A stretch of DNA of 64,000 nucleotides from CAWBOY01 sp963790585 (GTDB lineage Bacteria; Planctomycetota; Planctomycetia; Gemmatales; Gemmataceae): NCBI GenBank assembly GCA_963790585.1, contig CAWBOY010000003.1, positions 1-64,000 on the forward strand, in the 5' to 3' direction. Position 1 is the stretch's first letter, and every line of letters starts with the position of its first letter. Below are positions 50,845 to 60,112 of this stretch, piece after piece. The position numbers and the translations under genes were made by a program. The notes below the pieces were generated by a model. It was not told the origin of the DNA and made no database searches. It was given only the letters and a program-made list of their open reading frames with translations.

Positions 50845-51902
50845 GCGCAGTCCTCAACCGAGCGAGCGATCGGGCCGAGCTTGTCCATGCTCCAAGAAAG
50901 GGTCATGCAGCCGTGCCGACTGACCCGGCCGAAGGTCGGTCGCAGACCCGTCGTACCGCATTCCGTACAGGGCGAGACGATGCTGCCAAGCGTCTCACTG
51001 CCGATGCCGAAGCCGATGAGACCTGCCGAAGTCGCACTCGCCGAACCGGCGGACGAGCCGCTCGAGCCTCGTCGAATATCCCAGGGGTTGCGCGTTTGGC
51101 CGCCGAACCAGCGGTCGCCCATCGCCAGGGCGCCGAGGGTCAACTTGGCAACGAGCACAGCTCCAGCTTCTTCTAGCCGTTTCGCCACCGTCGCTTTCGT
51201 TTCGATCGTGCGGTCCTTGAACGGCGTCGCGCCCCACGTGGTCTTGTAGCCGGGGTAGGAGATCAGATCTTTGGCGCCCCAGGGGATGCCATGCATCGGG
51301 CCGCGATAGCGCCCCGCCGCGATCTCGCGATCGGCCTGTTCCGCTTGCTTGACAGCCAAATCTTCGGTCAATGTCACGACGCAATGGAGCGCGGGGTCAT
51401 ACTTTTTCAGGCGCTCAAGGTAGAGCTTGGTCAACTCCATTGAGGACACCTGGCGCGTCCGCACCAGGGCGGCCAAAGCTGTCAGCGGCAGGAAGGCAAG
51501 GTCGTCGGTCGAATCCGGTTTTTTCGGAGCGACATTAGTTGTTGGCTCAACGGTCCCACGTGCCGCGCCGTCGGCAGCCGGCATCCACGGAGCGGGGACG
51601 AACGATAGCGCGGGTGCGACGTCGTTGCCGATTTTCAGGCCGCGTAAGGTGAAGTAGTCGCGCTGAGCGCCGTTAAGGCCGCCCACTAGGGCCTTGCGGT
51701 CCTCGCCGGTCAGCTTGATGCCGCTGATCCACTCGGCTTGCTGGATCATTTCCTCCGTGACGGTAGTTGCCTTGTCCGCGTCCGCGGCCAGGGCTCGTTG
51801 AAATACTGTTGAGCCGATGCCGATGCCGGCCAAGACCTTGAATAACCTGCGCCGCGTCAAGCCGTGATCCGAGGCCGCGTCCGCCGAGTCGGCGTTGGTC
51901 AT
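50841..51902 (-). CDS. Tat-exported amidase (amidase signature family), N-terminal part (frameshifted)
   Basis: Starts at ATG 51902, with GGAG upstream. A twin-arginine signal (T-R-R-R-L-F-K-V-L-A-G) precedes an 80-residue linker, then the amidase signature: Lys211 (W-G-A-K-D-L), a Gly/Ser-rich loop G-S-S-G-S-S-A-G-S-A (about 279-288) and Ser307 (S-E-T-L-G-S-I-V-S). It hydrolyses amides of unknown identity outside the cytoplasm. Relatives include GatA, but no other gat genes are near. The stop at 50841 is a frameshift artefact. Confidence 0.9.
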   Translation of the reverse strand: MTNADSADAASDHGLTRRRLFKVLAGIGIGSTVFQRALAADADKATTVTEEMIQQAEWISGIKLTGEDRKALVGGLNGAQRDYFTLRGLKIGNDVAPALSFVPAPWMPAADGAARGTVEPTTNVAPKKPDSTDDLAFLPLTALAALVRTRQVSSMELTKLYLERLKKYDPALHCVVTLTEDLAVKQAEQADREIAAGRYRGPMHGIPWGAKDLISYPGYKTTWGATPFKDRTIETKATVAKRLEEAGAVLVAKLTLGALAMGDRWFGGQTRNPWDIRRGSSGSSAGSASATSAGLIGFGIGSETLGSIVSPCTECGTTGLRPTFGRVSRHGCMTLSWSMDKLGPIARSVEDCA

Positions 51903-51951
51903 GGTTCGCTCCGATGGTGTCGAGGTGCGCGCCAAAGTATGGACCATGCGG

Positions 51952-52179
51952 TCACTGCCTTCCGAAGGCACGAAATAGCGCTTGCAGTATTTCATAGAGA
52001 AAAAGGAAGCCGAAAGAGAGTAGCCACAGGCCAAGCGTGAGGCGCCAGACCCAAGCTGGTTTCGGCGGAGCGGCTGGGGCAGGATTTGGGCTCGCAACGG
52101 GAGGCGGCGGAATTCGGAGTGAGGCCTCCGCTTTCGCGGGCGCCGCTGCAGTGGACCGCGCGTCGCGAGTTCGTGCCAT
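51952..52179 (-). CDS. Small Ala/Pro-rich protein with one C-terminal membrane helix
   Basis: 75 residues from ATG 52179, which has GGAG eight bases upstream. A Pro/Ala linker is followed by W-R-L-T-L-G-L-W-L-L-S-F-G-F-L-F-L-Y, a single membrane anchor. No family recognised. Fifty bases upstream of the Tat amidase, so possibly co-transcribed. Confidence 0.6.
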   Translation of the reverse strand: MARTRDARSTAAAPAKAEASLRIPPPPVASPNPAPAAPPKPAWVWRLTLGLWLLSFGFLFLYEILQALFRAFGRQ

Positions 52180-52312
52180 GGATGATCTCCGCAATGGAAA
52201 GTTCAGATGCTATGGATGAGCGGCTTGCCACTGTGCGAATTGTAGCATGAGCCCGGGCACGCTTTATATAGTAGACGCGGCATCTTGCCGCGTTGAGGTG
52301 GAATCACGCGCA

Positions 52313-52422
52313 GGGTGCCATGCCCACGCTTGCGTGGACATGTCGGTATCCTAATCCTAATTAGCGGTGGCTATTCAAGCCCCTCATGCTCTCATGCCCA
52401 CGCGAGCGTGGGCATGGCACCC
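52313..52422. repeat. Inverted repeat GGGTGCCATGCCCACGC, dispersed-hairpin type
   Basis: Arms at 52313-52337 and 52398-52422 pair over about 25 bases; the 60-base loop carries nothing recognisable. Between the small membrane protein and the end of the YHYH gene. Confidence 0.7.
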
Positions 52423-52456
52423 AAGGCGTTTCGACGCACAGCATCGCGACGTAACA

Positions 52457-52873
52457 CTACCGCGGTCCCGGCCCCCGTCGATTCCTCGACTCCACCTCAC
52501 CCCAATAACCGCCGATGATGTGCGGAAACTTCCCCGGCGTGACGTGGTAATGCCAGCCGCGGGCCTCGTCCTTGTGCAGATTGAATTCGTTGAGAGCGTT
52601 CCCCTTGCTGTCCTTCGCTAATTCGCCGGCTGCTTCGTAAGGTCCGAAGACAGGAAAACCATCGAAAGCAAAGCCTATCAATGGCGAGTGCTCAGCCCCG
52701 TCGTCGGCCCAAAGCGTATTCACGCATACCGGATATTTGTGGTAGTGATATGCATAATTCGGGCTTGGATGACCACAACAGCGATCGAGGCGACCAATGG
52801 CCGCGACGACGGCGCTCTCGTCGAACGGATTGTAGAAAACCACGCCGTTGACCGCGACGCCGATAGGGCCCAT
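52457..52873 (-). CDS. YHYH-domain protein, C-terminal part (frameshifted)
   Basis: Reads M-G-P-I-G-V-A-V-N-G-V-V-F-Y-N-P-F-D-E, then Y-A-Y-H-Y-H-K-Y-P and H-S-P-L-I-G-F-A-F-D-G-F-P-V-F-G-P-Y, the YHYH domain. It continues the upstream frame (P-N-G-N-R) after one lost base at about 52,880. The domain's function is unknown; members are secreted. Confidence 0.85.
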   Translation of the reverse strand: MGPIGVAVNGVVFYNPFDESAVVAAIGRLDRCCGHPSPNYAYHYHKYPVCVNTLWADDGAEHSPLIGFAFDGFPVFGPYEAAGELAKDSKGNALNEFNLHKDEARGWHYHVTPGKFPHIIGGYWGEVESRNRRGPGPR

Positions 52874-54360
52874 GTTGAGGCGCGGTTGCCGTTCGGAGCG
52901 GTTTTGATCGAGCCGTCCATCGCGATATGTTTGGCGTTCACCTTTGGTTCCAGTGGGATATACCAGGTGTCCGCTTTCTCTTGGATGTAGTTGGGATTGC
53001 CATCAACGAGCCGGCTACGATCCGGAAAAACGGCTGTCGGATGATTGGGTAGATTCTTCGATTTCATGACAAGATGCTTGTCGGTAAAGGACAATACCAA
53101 GCTATCGGCCACGAACTGATCTTTCATCACAGTCTTGCCGCTGCGATCGAGATAGCCTCGGCGAAGCCAGGACGTCGTGTTCCCGGCGAAGGGGGCTTCC
53201 AGGCGATCGGTGAGATAGAGGATCCTGTCTGCGTTGCTTTCGTCGAACTGTTTCGGGACATCTCTGCCGCCGCCGCGGGGATCGTAATACCATCGGCCGC
53301 CGAGTTTCACGAGCGTATTCAGAGCGGGCGGCACTCGGTCGGCGCCTGCCTTGGCCGGTCGGATGTAGTCGGCCGGGTCAGGGATCGAGAGAACCTCGAC
53401 CTCGCTTATCCAAAGTTCCGAACGCTGCGGTTTACCCGCGCCGTTACCATAGCCGGCCGTGAGTCGCAAGGTGTCGATCTCAGGAAACGGCGTGCGGAAG
53501 TCGAGCGTGTAATAGCGCCACGTCGCCAAGCCGAGATTACGATGCGTGCCGGGATCGACGAGATCTTTGCGTTCGCGTTCGACCTGTTCGTGGATACTTT
53601 TCTTGACATGGTCCAGAGGATTCTTGCCATCCTCTTTGTAGAACTCGACTTGCAGATACAAGTCATCCTTGTCGACACGGAAGTCGTCCTGAACGAGGGC
53701 GCGAATGCGGAAGCGATACCAACGGCCGTCGCTTGGCTTGATACCTTTGATAGTCCAGGAAGCGCTGCCCGCTTTTTTGCGGCCTTTATTAGCGTCTTCG
53801 CCGGAGGGAAAGCGGATGCCGCGCCCCGAATGTTCCTTGCGCTGGTCGCCGAGACTGGTTTCGTCGGCGTCACCGGTCAGGGTGTAGAGCATGGTCGGAT
53901 TCGCCGCGTCCGGAATTGCCTTGAGACCTTTGTTCGTCGTTACCTTCGGGCCGGTCCTCGCGGCCGGCTTGTTGTCCGGCTCCGCTTCCAAAGGGGCCCG
54001 ATCAGGCCTTGCCTCCCCACCGGGTCCGCCTCCAGGTCCACCTGGCCCACCCGGACCCCGAGGTCGGAAGTTCTCCACCGCCTTTTTCTGCTCTTCGGTG
54101 AGCAGCTTGTTGAGCTTCTCCTTGAGTTCTTGCTCGATCGCATCAAGGGCCTTCTCTTGTTCCTTGGTGAGATTCAGTTCCTCGCGCAGTCCCGGTGGCA
54201 GCGTGCGACCTAATTCGAAGCGCGGCGGCCCTCCGCCAGGGCCACCTTTGTCCTTACCCTTGCCGCCCTTGCCTTTCGGATCGCCCGGCGGCTGTAGCAG
54301 CGCGAGCCCGGCCAGGGTGAGCGATAAAAAAAATGATGCGACCAAGCCGAAACGAGTCAT
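52874..54360 (-). CDS. Secreted YHYH-domain protein, N-terminal and central part (frameshifted)
   Basis: From ATG 54360: signal peptide (F-F-L-S-L-T-L-A-G-L-A-L-L), a Gly/Lys/Pro-rich stretch, an L-T-K-E-Q-E-K-A-L-D helix pair (residues about 60-95, EF-hand-like or Spy-like in outline), then a beta-rich domain (W-R-Y-Y-T-L-D-F-R-T-P-F). It then joins the YHYH domain in the next frame. The 52720 stop of this frame is artificial. Full length would be near 630 residues. Confidence 0.8.
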
Positions 54361-54510
54361 CTGTTATACCTCCATCAGTAGACCAGTAGTCCGCCGGCTG
54401 ATCTTAGCAGGGTAACCTAAAGTTAAAATGAAGCGCGGAGGGAAACAGCAATAAACGAGAGAGCAGCGCCGTTTGATTATCGCCGCAGGCGTGAAGCTAG
54501 TGCCGTGTCT

Positions 54511-54615
54511 AGACTAAATTTACGGGTGGCACAGACATTCCTGTCTGTGCGGCAATAGGCACATTCGTCGGTTCCCGCACAGACAGGAATGTCTGTGCCA
54601 CCCGCATATTTAGTC
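54511..54615. repeat. Long hairpin GGGTGGCACAGACATTCC
   Basis: The arms GGGTGGCACAGACATTCC... and their complement ending at 54603 pair over about 29 bases, extended by an outer AGACTAAAT / ATTTAGTCT stem. Each arm itself holds the palindrome ACAGACATTCCTGTCTGT. Typical of dispersed planctomycete hairpins. Confidence 0.85.
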
Positions 54616-54670
54616 TGAACGGCGCACAAGAAAGACTGGTGATTACCGTCGTGACCGCCTTTGAGAGAGG

Positions 54671-54712
54671 GACCGTCGCGCCAAAGAAGTGTTCTACGTT
54701 GGCGCGACGGTC
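54671..54712. repeat. Dispersed hairpin, GACCGTCGCGCCAA family, copy 2
   Basis: A 14-bp perfect stem with the same arm as 40138-40185 but a different loop; flanking sequences are unrelated, so the stem is the conserved unit. Confidence 0.82.
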
Positions 54713-54902
54713 CGTCAATCTAACACGTTGTTCTCTTTATGGTTACAACGAGACCAGGACAGTCGCGCCAAAAATGCGCATGGGTACCTCCCTCGCCACC
54801 GGGATGCAAAATCAAACTCCCCCTGGGCTGATACCCCAAGACAGTTCGCACAGCCACCTCTGCCCTTGACGCCACCTCGTGCCTTGTTATCCTCCGTGCG
54901 TC

Positions 54903-55227
54903 ATGGATGCACCTCGGCTGAATCTGATCGCCCTATTCTGCTTGCTTCCGCTCTTCGGATGTGGCGGCGGCGTCTATGTCAGGCCTGCGCATTCGGCCAC
55001 GCCGTTGATCGATAGCTGGCGCTCCAGCATTATTAGCACCGGCCAGCTATCGGCGCGCACGCTGCAGACTCTCAGGCAATACGATCTGGAAGTCACCTAC
55101 CGGCGTCATCCCGACGCCGTTGCCGCGGCCCTTCATACGGAAGCCCTACGCGAAGCGAAACCGGATCTCCTATTCGCGCTGGCGGAAATCCACTATCAGA
55201 TGGGGCAGGAGACGGAGCGTTGGAATT
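54903..55227 (+). CDS. Lipoprotein alpha/beta hydrolase, N-terminal part (frameshifted)
   Basis: ATG 54903. Lipoprotein signal (L-I-A-L-F-C-L-L-P-L-F-G-C) with lipobox L-F-G-C, then a helical region (L-S-A-R-T-L-Q-T-L-R-Q-Y-D-L). An extra base near 55226 shifts the frame; translation would otherwise end at 55343. Together with the next two segments it forms one protein of about 640 residues. Confidence 0.8.
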
Positions 55228-55837
55228 GCGCAGTCCGTCGGCGACTACTACCTCTGCGCCGGCTATGCCTACCATTATCTCTTCAGCACGGCCAAGCCCT
55301 ACGAAAACGGCGACGCTCCGCTGGCACCGGTCGACGCGTTTGACCCGCGCTTTCGGCTGGCGTGCGACCTTTACAACGCCGGCCTGAGCAAGTGCCTGGC
55401 GGCGGGCCAGCGCGTCGGCAAGCTCGACGCGCACCACGACCTGCGGCTCCCAAACGCCTCCGGCAAGGACTTTACTCTTGTCGTCGCCCACGTCGGCTTC
55501 CGCTGGGAGCCATATGAGTTCGGGCCGCTGTTGCCGTGCGACAGCTTCCAGGTCGTCGGCCTGAATAATTATCATCGAACCTATGGCCTGGGCGTCCCGT
55601 TGATCGGCACGCGCTCGCCGGAGGCGCCACCGCGGATCAAGTATTATCCTCGCGAGGTCAGCTTCCCCGTCACCGCCTTCATGCGCTTCGACGGCGACCT
55701 GGCCCAGTTGGCCCAAAAGCGCGTCGGTCAAATCGAGCTTTACAACCCGCTGACCGTTCAACAAACGCAGGTGCGCGGCTTGCGCGTCCCCCTGGAAACC
55801 GACCTGACGACACCGCTGGCACACTTCCTCTCGCGCC
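55228..55837 (+). CDS. Lipoprotein alpha/beta hydrolase, middle part (frameshifted)
   Basis: Reads A-Q-S-V-G-D-Y-Y-L-C-A-G-Y-A-Y-H-Y-L-F, then a beta-rich stretch with Y-E-F-G-P-L-L-P and Y-P-R-E-V-S-F-P-V-T-A-F. It keeps the second frame until an extra C near 55837, where the hydrolase core continues in the third. It has no own start. Confidence 0.75.
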
Positions 55838-56824
55838 TCCGATCTCAACGACGCTGGGGCCTATCTCGGGTTTCTGCATGCCGACGAGCTGCTGAGCCGC
55901 GAGGGGATTTACATGCTCGAGCCCTATTCTCCCGGCAAAATCCCCGTCGTGCTCGTCCACGGTTTATTGTCCTCGCCGCTGACCTGGGCGCCGTTGATCA
56001 ACGATCTGATCGCCGACCCGGTGTTGCGCGAGCGCTACCAGTTTTGGGTCTATTTCTATCCCACAAGTGATCCATTGCTGGCCACGGCTGCCGATTTGCG
56101 GCGCTCGATCGAAGATCTGCGCTCCGACATCGATCCACAGCGGCGCGATGGGGCGCTGGACCAGATGGTCTTTGTCGGTCACAGCATGGGCGGCTTGATC
56201 TCACGGCTTCAGACGGTGCAGAGCGACGATGATTTCTGGAAAGGTCAAAGCGATCGGCCATTTGATTCCCTGACCCTGTCGCCGGATGCGAAAGCCGAAC
56301 TGCAGCCGCTCTATTTCTTCCCGCGCCAAACCAGCATTAAACGCGTCGTGTTCATTGGCACGCCGCACGAAGGTTCGCGGATCAGCCCCTCTTTCGTCGG
56401 TCAATTCGCCAATCGCCTGGCGGGCCTACCCAAGAAACTTTTGGCCGCGACCAAGGACCTGGCCCAGCAGAACCCCGGCCTGGCCTTGCGTTATGATCTG
56501 AAAAATATGCCCAGCAGCGTCGACACGCTCGCGCCCGGTTCGATCGATCTGGTCACGCTCGCCGCCAAACCGCGGCCGCCACAAGTGCTTTATCACTCGA
56601 TCGTCGGCATTGCGCCGGCTGGGACGGCGCAGGTCGAGCGCCTGTTCTCAGGCCCCGAGCCAGGCGACGGCGTGGTTCCCTATCATAGCGCTCATCTCCC
56701 GGTCGCCAACTCGGAGAAGATCGTCGCGGCCGATCACTTCCACGTGCATCAGCACCCTTTGGCGATCCTCGAAGTTCGCAGGATCTTGTTCGAGCATCTC
56801 GAGAGTTTGAAGGCGAACCGTTGA
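55838..56824 (+). CDS. Lipoprotein alpha/beta hydrolase, catalytic part (frameshifted)
   Basis: Starts in frame at S-D-L-N-D-A-G-A-Y-L-G-F-L-H, then V-V-L-V-H-G-L-L-S-S (oxyanion region), the nucleophile in F-V-G-H-S-M-G-G-L, an acidic residue probably in G-P-E-P-G-D-G-V-V-P, and His in H-F-H-V-H-Q-H-P. This is a lipase/esterase-like fold of the PGAP1/LipA type. Outer-membrane- or membrane-anchored by the upstream lipobox. Substrate unknown. Confidence 0.83.
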   Translation, partial: SDLNDAGAYLGFLHADELLSREGIYMLEPYSPGKIPVVLVHGLLSSPLTWAPLINDLIADPVLRERYQFWVYFYPTSDPLLATAADLRRSIEDLRSDIDPQRRDGALDQMVFVGHSMGGLISRLQTVQSDDDFWKGQSDRPFDSLTLSPDAKAELQPLYFFPRQTSIKRVVFIGTPHEGSRISPSFVGQFANRLAGLPKKLLAATKDLAQQNPGLALRYDLKNMPSSVDTLAPGSIDLVTLAAKPRPPQVLYHSIVGIAPAGTAQVERLFSGPEPGDGVVPYHSAHLPVANSEKIVAADHFHVHQHPLAILEVRRILFEHLESLKANR

Positions 56825-56884
56825 CGCTCGGTCTCGGCATGAGATAATTCCATCTCCAGGCGCGATCCACCTCGGAGATCTCGG

Positions 56885-57670
56885 ATGCCGGCTGTTCCCC
56901 TGATTGACCCTGATTTCCCACCGCCGGCCGGAAGCGTTCTAGGGCTGATCGGCACTGTTCTCAAGCGCGCGATCATCTTCGCTTTTGTGCTATGGCAGCT
57001 CTTTTTTCTCGCTTTTCGCAATCCGGTCGATCTCTGGCAGGAAGATTTTGAAAAGTGGGCCAAATCGCAAAGTTGGTGGGACGCGAACAAGCCGACTTGG
57101 CGACGGTATGAGGAAGACTACTTCGATCCTGTCTCGAAAGCGACGAAAGCCTACTCGCGCGTTTTCGCGGTTGAGCAAGGCTGGAGTATGTTTACGCCGA
57201 ACCTCGCCCGCCGCGGCCGATTTCTCAACGCTCGCATCGATTTTAGCGACGGCACCGAGATCGATATACTTTCGGAAAACCAAATACACCGCTACGAGAT
57301 CGACGACAATAAGGACGGCGCCTATCGGCCCAAGCCGTTTCTGCGTTTCGGCGGCTGGCGGCAACGCAAACTCGAAGATTCGTTGATCGACGCCGAGCCG
57401 GATAAGATCGCCGACGCGGACGACCTGGCACTTTATGGCCCCTTTGTACGTTGGACCGTGCAGCGCTGGAAACAACGCCATCCGACCGACACGCGCCAGC
57501 CTTTCCGCGTCGTCTTGCTGCGCCGCATCGTCTACTTTCCCGAGATCAAGGAAGATCCGAAAAATCCATTCAACTTCACTTTACCAGACTTTGCGGATCC
57601 GAATAATTACAAAAAGCCGGAGACCGAGAGCATAGGCTTCTTCAATCCAGACGGGAGCCTGCGCAAATGA
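56885..57670 (+). CDS. Hypothetical partner of HTTM protein, single N-terminal membrane helix
   Basis: 261 residues. One helix (A-I-I-F-A-F-V-L-W-Q-L-F-F-L-A-F) near the start, then a soluble domain with W-S-M-F-T-P-N and F-L-R-F-G-G-W-R, typical of the small protein that accompanies HTTM genes. Its stop overlaps the ATG of the HTTM gene by 4 bp, so the two are translationally coupled. Function unknown. Confidence 0.75.
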   Translation: MPAVPLIDPDFPPPAGSVLGLIGTVLKRAIIFAFVLWQLFFLAFRNPVDLWQEDFEKWAKSQSWWDANKPTWRRYEEDYFDPVSKATKAYSRVFAVEQGWSMFTPNLARRGRFLNARIDFSDGTEIDILSENQIHRYEIDDNKDGAYRPKPFLRFGGWRQRKLEDSLIDAEPDKIADADDLALYGPFVRWTVQRWKQRHPTDTRQPFRVVLLRRIVYFPEIKEDPKNPFNFTLPDFADPNNYKKPETESIGFFNPDGSLRK

Positions 57671-58228
57671 GCGTCATGCCGCCACTGACACATCGCCCGG
57701 GAAACGACGACTTCCCGCCCTGGACCTGGAACCCGCTCCTGACGTTCTACCGTTTCTGGACGCGGCCCATCCGTGCGGAGGGGCTCGCGCTCTTTCGCAT
57801 CCTGCTGGGTTCCGTCATGCTGTTGTCGATGTCGACGAGCCTGATCGGAAACTTCAATCTGTATTTGGGGCCTGACGGCCTGTGCCCGCCTGATAGCCTC
57901 GAATCGTGGTTGAAGCGGACGAACCGGTGGTCCCTCGCCGTGGGCCTGATGTCGTTGCCACCGAAAGACGCGGTACAGAGCCCTGCTGGGCGCCTCGTGG
58001 CTGGCTGGCTGCCGGGGAGCTTGGCTGCACATTGGGAGCAACTCGGCCAGCACTGGCAGGAATGGGCGCGCCAGCCGTCCAGCACCTGGTTTTTGCTTTG
58101 GCTCTGGTTCGCTGTCTGCTCGATGATGACGCTGGGCCTGTTCACGCGCCTGGCCACGATCGCCACTTGGATTTTGTCCGTTTCATTCGATCATCGGCTT
58201 ACCTGGCTGACCAATGGCGGCGACACTC
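57667..58228 (+). CDS. HTTM-domain membrane protein, N-terminal part (frameshifted)
   Basis: Horizontally transferred transmembrane (HTTM) domain, related to the vitamin-K-dependent gamma-carboxylase membrane region: R-P-I-R-A-E-G-L-A-L-F-R-I-L-L-G, Y-L-G-P-D-G, W-F-L-L-W-L-W-F-A. The frame leaves homology (R-A-G-R-P) at about 58,228 after one lost base; the rest is in the next frame. Confidence 0.83.
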
Positions 58229-58834
58229 TACGCGCAGGTCGCCCTGTTCTACCTGATGTTCGCCCCGGCCGGAGCGGTCTGGTCGCTCGACCATTGGTGG
58301 CGGCGGGCGCACGAAAAGCGTTGGTGCGAACGTATCGGCGCGCCGCTCCTGAATGGCCCTGTTTTCATCGCGCCCTGGACCGTGCGTCTCCTGCAAATTC
58401 AGTTTGTCTGCGTCTACTGCTTTACCGGCTTGGCCAAGGCAGTTGTGGATATCGATAGCCTGCTCTGCTGGCAGGCGGGCACGGAATGGTATGACGTGCG
58501 CTGGTTCAAAAACGATTGGATCAACGGCCAGGCCGTCTACTGGGTCCTCAACGATCTCACTCTGACCCGTTGGCCCTACGATTGTTTGCCCATGCCGAAG
58601 TGGCTCATCATGGCCCTGTCATGGGGGACGCTCGTCTTCGAGATTGGCTTTCCGATCTTCATAATCTTCCGCTGGACGCGGCCGATCGTGCTCCTGGGCG
58701 GCCTGTTGTTTCACCTGGGAATTCTGCTCCATGTCGAAGTCGGTTGGTTTAGCGCCGTGACGATGAGCTGGTATCCACTGTTTCTATCGGGCCCCTTCTT
58801 AGAACGGCTCGTCAGGGGTTTTGTACGAGGCTAA
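58214..58834 (+). CDS. HTTM-domain membrane protein, C-terminal part (frameshifted)
   Basis: Reads Y-A-Q-V-A-L-F-Y-L-M-F-A-P-A-G, then I-Q-F-V-C-V-Y-C-F-T-G-L-A-K and several helices to L-F-H-L-G-I-L-L-H-V-E-V-G-W-F, the conserved HTTM histidine region. The ATG at 58214 is a chance codon in the frame; true homology starts near 58229. Full length would be about 390 residues. Confidence 0.83.
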   Translation: MAATLYAQVALFYLMFAPAGAVWSLDHWWRRAHEKRWCERIGAPLLNGPVFIAPWTVRLLQIQFVCVYCFTGLAKAVVDIDSLLCWQAGTEWYDVRWFKNDWINGQAVYWVLNDLTLTRWPYDCLPMPKWLIMALSWGTLVFEIGFPIFIIFRWTRPIVLLGGLLFHLGILLHVEVGWFSAVTMSWYPLFLSGPFLERLVRGFVRG

Positions 58835-58855
58835 TCAAAGTCGTATCTTCCCTTC

Positions 58856-60112
58856 ATGCGCATCGCTCACTTCATCCAACGCTATCCCCCCGCGCTTGGA
58901 GGCTCCGAAGCCTACTTCGCGCGCCTCAGCCGCTATCTAGTCGAATCCGGCGACGCGGTCGCTGTCTTCACGACCAATGCCATCGATTTGGAAGCTTTTG
59001 GATCCCTCAAAGGCGAATGCGCTCGTCCAGGGCGGTCGTTATGCGACGGTGTGGACGTGCGGCGTCACGCCCTCTTGCGAGTTCCTTTTCAGCGCTACCT
59101 CGTGAAAGCTCTCTCGCTGCTCCCGGGTGTTGGGAATTGGTTTCTCTCGGGAAACCCGCTCGCGCTGGGCCTTCTCAGCGCGGGCAAGAATGAGAAGTTC
59201 GATCTCGTCCATGCGACCGCATTTCCTTATTCATGGCCGCTGCTTTGCGCTCGACACCTGGCGCGTAGATTGGGCGTGCCCTTCGTGCTGACGCCTTTTG
59301 TTCACTTAGGCGATCTCGATAATCCGAAAGATCGCACACGCCGCGCCTACTTACAACCGGCGCTACGCAATCTCGCGCGATCTGCCGATCGCGTCTTCGT
59401 GCAAACCGAGGGGGAAAGGCAGGCGTTGCTAGAACGCGGATTGTCACCGGACCGACTCGTCCTTCAAGGCATGGGTGTCGATGCAGACGAATGCACCGGA
59501 GGCGCACGCCAGACAACCCGAGCCGAATGGGGCGTAAAGCCCGACGAGATCGTCGTCGGCCATTTGGCGAACAACAGCCAGGAGAAGGGGACGGTCGATC
59601 TGTTGCGCACGGCCGAACTCGCTTGGCGGCGCGGCGCCCGCGTTCGTATCGTGCTGGCCGGCCCGGAAATGCCAAACTTTCGCCTTTTCTGGGCGAGCTA
59701 TCGCTCCGCCTTGCATGTACAAAGACTCGGCAGCCTGAGCGAGAGCCAAAAGCGGAATTTCTTCGCGGCGATCGACTTGTTTGCTCTGCCTAGTAAAGTC
59801 GACTCGTTCGGCCTGGTCCTGCTGGAAGCCTGGGCCAACGGCGTCGCCAACGTCGCTTATCGAGCCGGCGGTTTTCCCTGGGTCATTCGGCATGAACAGG
59901 ACGGTCTGTTAGTGCGCTGCGGCGACATCGAAGGACTCGCCACGGCGCTCCAACGCTTGGCGGAAGATCCCGCGCTACACCACCGATTGGGCGCTGCGGG
60001 CCGTGGTCGCCTGGCCACGGATTATCGTTGGCGGGACAAGCTCGAACTGGTACGACAAGTTTATCGGGAATTGATCGAGGCACACAACCGGACGCCGGAG
60101 AAACCGCTATGA
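58856..60112 (+). CDS. GT4-family glycosyltransferase
   Basis: 418 residues. GT-B fold: N-terminal Y-P-P-A-L-G-G-S-E-A-Y in the acceptor domain, and the C-terminal donor-binding domain with G-H-L-A-N-N-S-Q-E-K-G and the E-x7-E-type region (F-G-L-V-L-L-E-A-W). It transfers a sugar from a nucleotide donor to an unknown envelope acceptor. Stop overlaps the next start as ATGA. Confidence 0.9.
   Translation: MRIAHFIQRYPPALGGSEAYFARLSRYLVESGDAVAVFTTNAIDLEAFGSLKGECARPGRSLCDGVDVRRHALLRVPFQRYLVKALSLLPGVGNWFLSGNPLALGLLSAGKNEKFDLVHATAFPYSWPLLCARHLARRLGVPFVLTPFVHLGDLDNPKDRTRRAYLQPALRNLARSADRVFVQTEGERQALLERGLSPDRLVLQGMGVDADECTGGARQTTRAEWGVKPDEIVVGHLANNSQEKGTVDLLRTAELAWRRGARVRIVLAGPEMPNFRLFWASYRSALHVQRLGSLSESQKRNFFAAIDLFALPSKVDSFGLVLLEAWANGVANVAYRAGGFPWVIRHEQDGLLVRCGDIEGLATALQRLAEDPALHHRLGAAGRGRLATDYRWRDKLELVRQVYRELIEAHNRTPEKPL

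Larger units (their letters stand above)
54361..54902. other. Non-coding 540-bp gap with two dispersed hairpins
   Basis: No gene. It holds the hairpins at 54511-54615 and 54671-54712 and a half-arm near 54770. The promoter of the hydrolase gene should lie just before 54903. Confidence 0.5.
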
